A stretch of 16,015 nucleotides of DNA from Desulfuromonadaceae bacterium (GTDB taxonomy: Bacteria; Desulfobacterota; Desulfuromonadia; Desulfuromonadales; Geopsychrobacteraceae), in NCBI GenBank assembly GCA_013138655.1, contig WTCI01000142.1, positions 1 through 16,015 on the forward strand. Reading direction: 5' to 3'. Shown here in pieces: positions 15,545-16,015 of this stretch (the stretch's first letter is position 1; each line of letters opens with the position of its first letter). Below the pieces are notes generated by a model. The model had not been told where the DNA came from. It worked only from the letters and a program-made list of their open reading frames with translations, and did no database searches. Both the position numbers and the translations under genes were made by a program.

Positions 15545-16015
15545 TTAAAGGCTATGACGTGGGTCGATCGGGATACGGTTCAGTTGAACTTCATAATGGA
15601 CATGCGGCCCGGTAGAACGACCCGTATTACCGACTTCGGCAATTTTGTCGCCTCTGCGAATGCGCTGACCGGACTTGACCAGATTTTTGGAATTATGTCC
15701 AAACAGGGTGCGATAACCGTAACCATGATCCAGAACTACCGTTTTACCATAACCGGCCGAATAATCGACGCGAGCAACAATCCCGTCAGCTGTTGCGAAA
15801 ATCGGCGTCCCTGTATTGGCCGCGATATCGATTCCCTTGTGCATGCGTTTTCCTGTCCCGTGGGGATTTTGCCGCATCCCGAAATAGGAGGTAATCCAGC
15901 CCTTTGTCGGCCACCCCTTCGGCATTGCCCGGCTGAGAGAAACTTGGTCATTCAACAGGTTACGCACATCTTCCTGGCTTTGCCGACGCATATCGATAGC
16001 GAGCTGCAACTGACT
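15545..16015 (-). CDS. M23 family (LytM-type) metallopeptidase, 3' part only
   Basis: C-terminal 156 residues of a peptidoglycan peptidase-like protein; the frame is open through the right window edge, so the real start lies outside. The LytM domain is clear: first zinc ligands in HKGID (H codon at 15839-15841, D codon at 15827-15829), glycine-rich GYGKTVVLDHGYGYRT, and the HVHYEV motif with the last His ligand near the end. The motifs look catalytically complete. The part before the domain (RRQSQEDVRNLLNDQ) is helical and fits the end of a coiled coil, as in EnvC/NlpD-like or Geobacter-type M23 proteins. Export signals would be in the missing N-terminus. It lies 232 nt upstream of secA on the same strand. 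Likely a cell-wall remodelling enzyme or amidase activator. Confidence 0.93.
   Translation of the reverse strand, partial: SQLQLAIDMRRQSQEDVRNLLNDQVSLSRAMPKGWPTKGWITSYFGMRQNPHGTGKRMHKGIDIAANTGTPIFATADGIVARVDYSAGYGKTVVLDHGYGYRTLFGHNSKNLVKSGQRIRRGDKIAEVGNTGRSTGPHVHYEVQLNRIPIDPRHSL

Overview
The window reads as a chromosomal housekeeping and signalling segment of a deltaproteobacterium (Desulfobacterota), most like the Desulfuromonadales (Geobacter, Desulfuromonas and Pelobacter relatives). This rests on recognition of protein style, not on a search: a MucR/Ros-type C2H2 zinc-finger regulator, a small secreted DUF2914 protein, a receiver protein with a long acidic linker beside valS, and an M23 peptidase next to secA. 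Base composition is near half G+C by eye and looks even throughout. I see no mobile element, CRISPR array, rRNA or tRNA.

Layout, left to right. (1) Positions 24-6624 carry minus-strand genes, in transcription order: a dGTPase-like HD phosphohydrolase (dgt), two small CheW-like proteins overlapping by 4 nt, a 588-residue receiver protein with an acidic linker, a GC-rich hairpin, then valS. A TTGACA-type promoter lies before the first cheW-like gene. (2) Positions 6625-6904 are an AT-rich divergent control region between dgt (minus) and the MucR-family gene (plus). It holds promoter candidates for both sides, short inverted and direct repeats, and a possible 37-codon leader ORF that runs into the regulator gene. 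(3) The regulator gene ends at a perfect 21-bp inverted repeat that should stop transcription from both sides. (4) Positions 7397-15312 form one long minus-strand unit: secA, a REC-GAF-HisKA-HATPase histidine kinase, argJ, deoC, deoB and a DUF2914 gene. Most neighbours in it overlap or are only a few bases apart. A promoter candidate lies before secA. (5) At the right edge is the 3' part of an M23 (LytM-type) peptidase gene, cut by the window end.

How the genes fit together. valS, secA, argJ, deoC, deoB and dgt are housekeeping functions: aminoacylation, protein export, arginine biosynthesis, deoxynucleoside salvage and dNTP control. The signalling genes are less ordinary. Two CheW-like proteins and a receiver protein form an apparent operon with no CheA or receptor in view. 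The receiver protein has 273 consecutive residues without Lys or Arg, a Pro where the switch Thr/Ser normally sits, and a well-formed C-terminal helical segment. This resembles the architecture of polarity or motility receivers such as RomR and FrzS of Myxococcus, but the link is an inference. No wholly new system is evident; the acidic receiver/CheW pair and the dgt/mucR control region most deserve follow-up.
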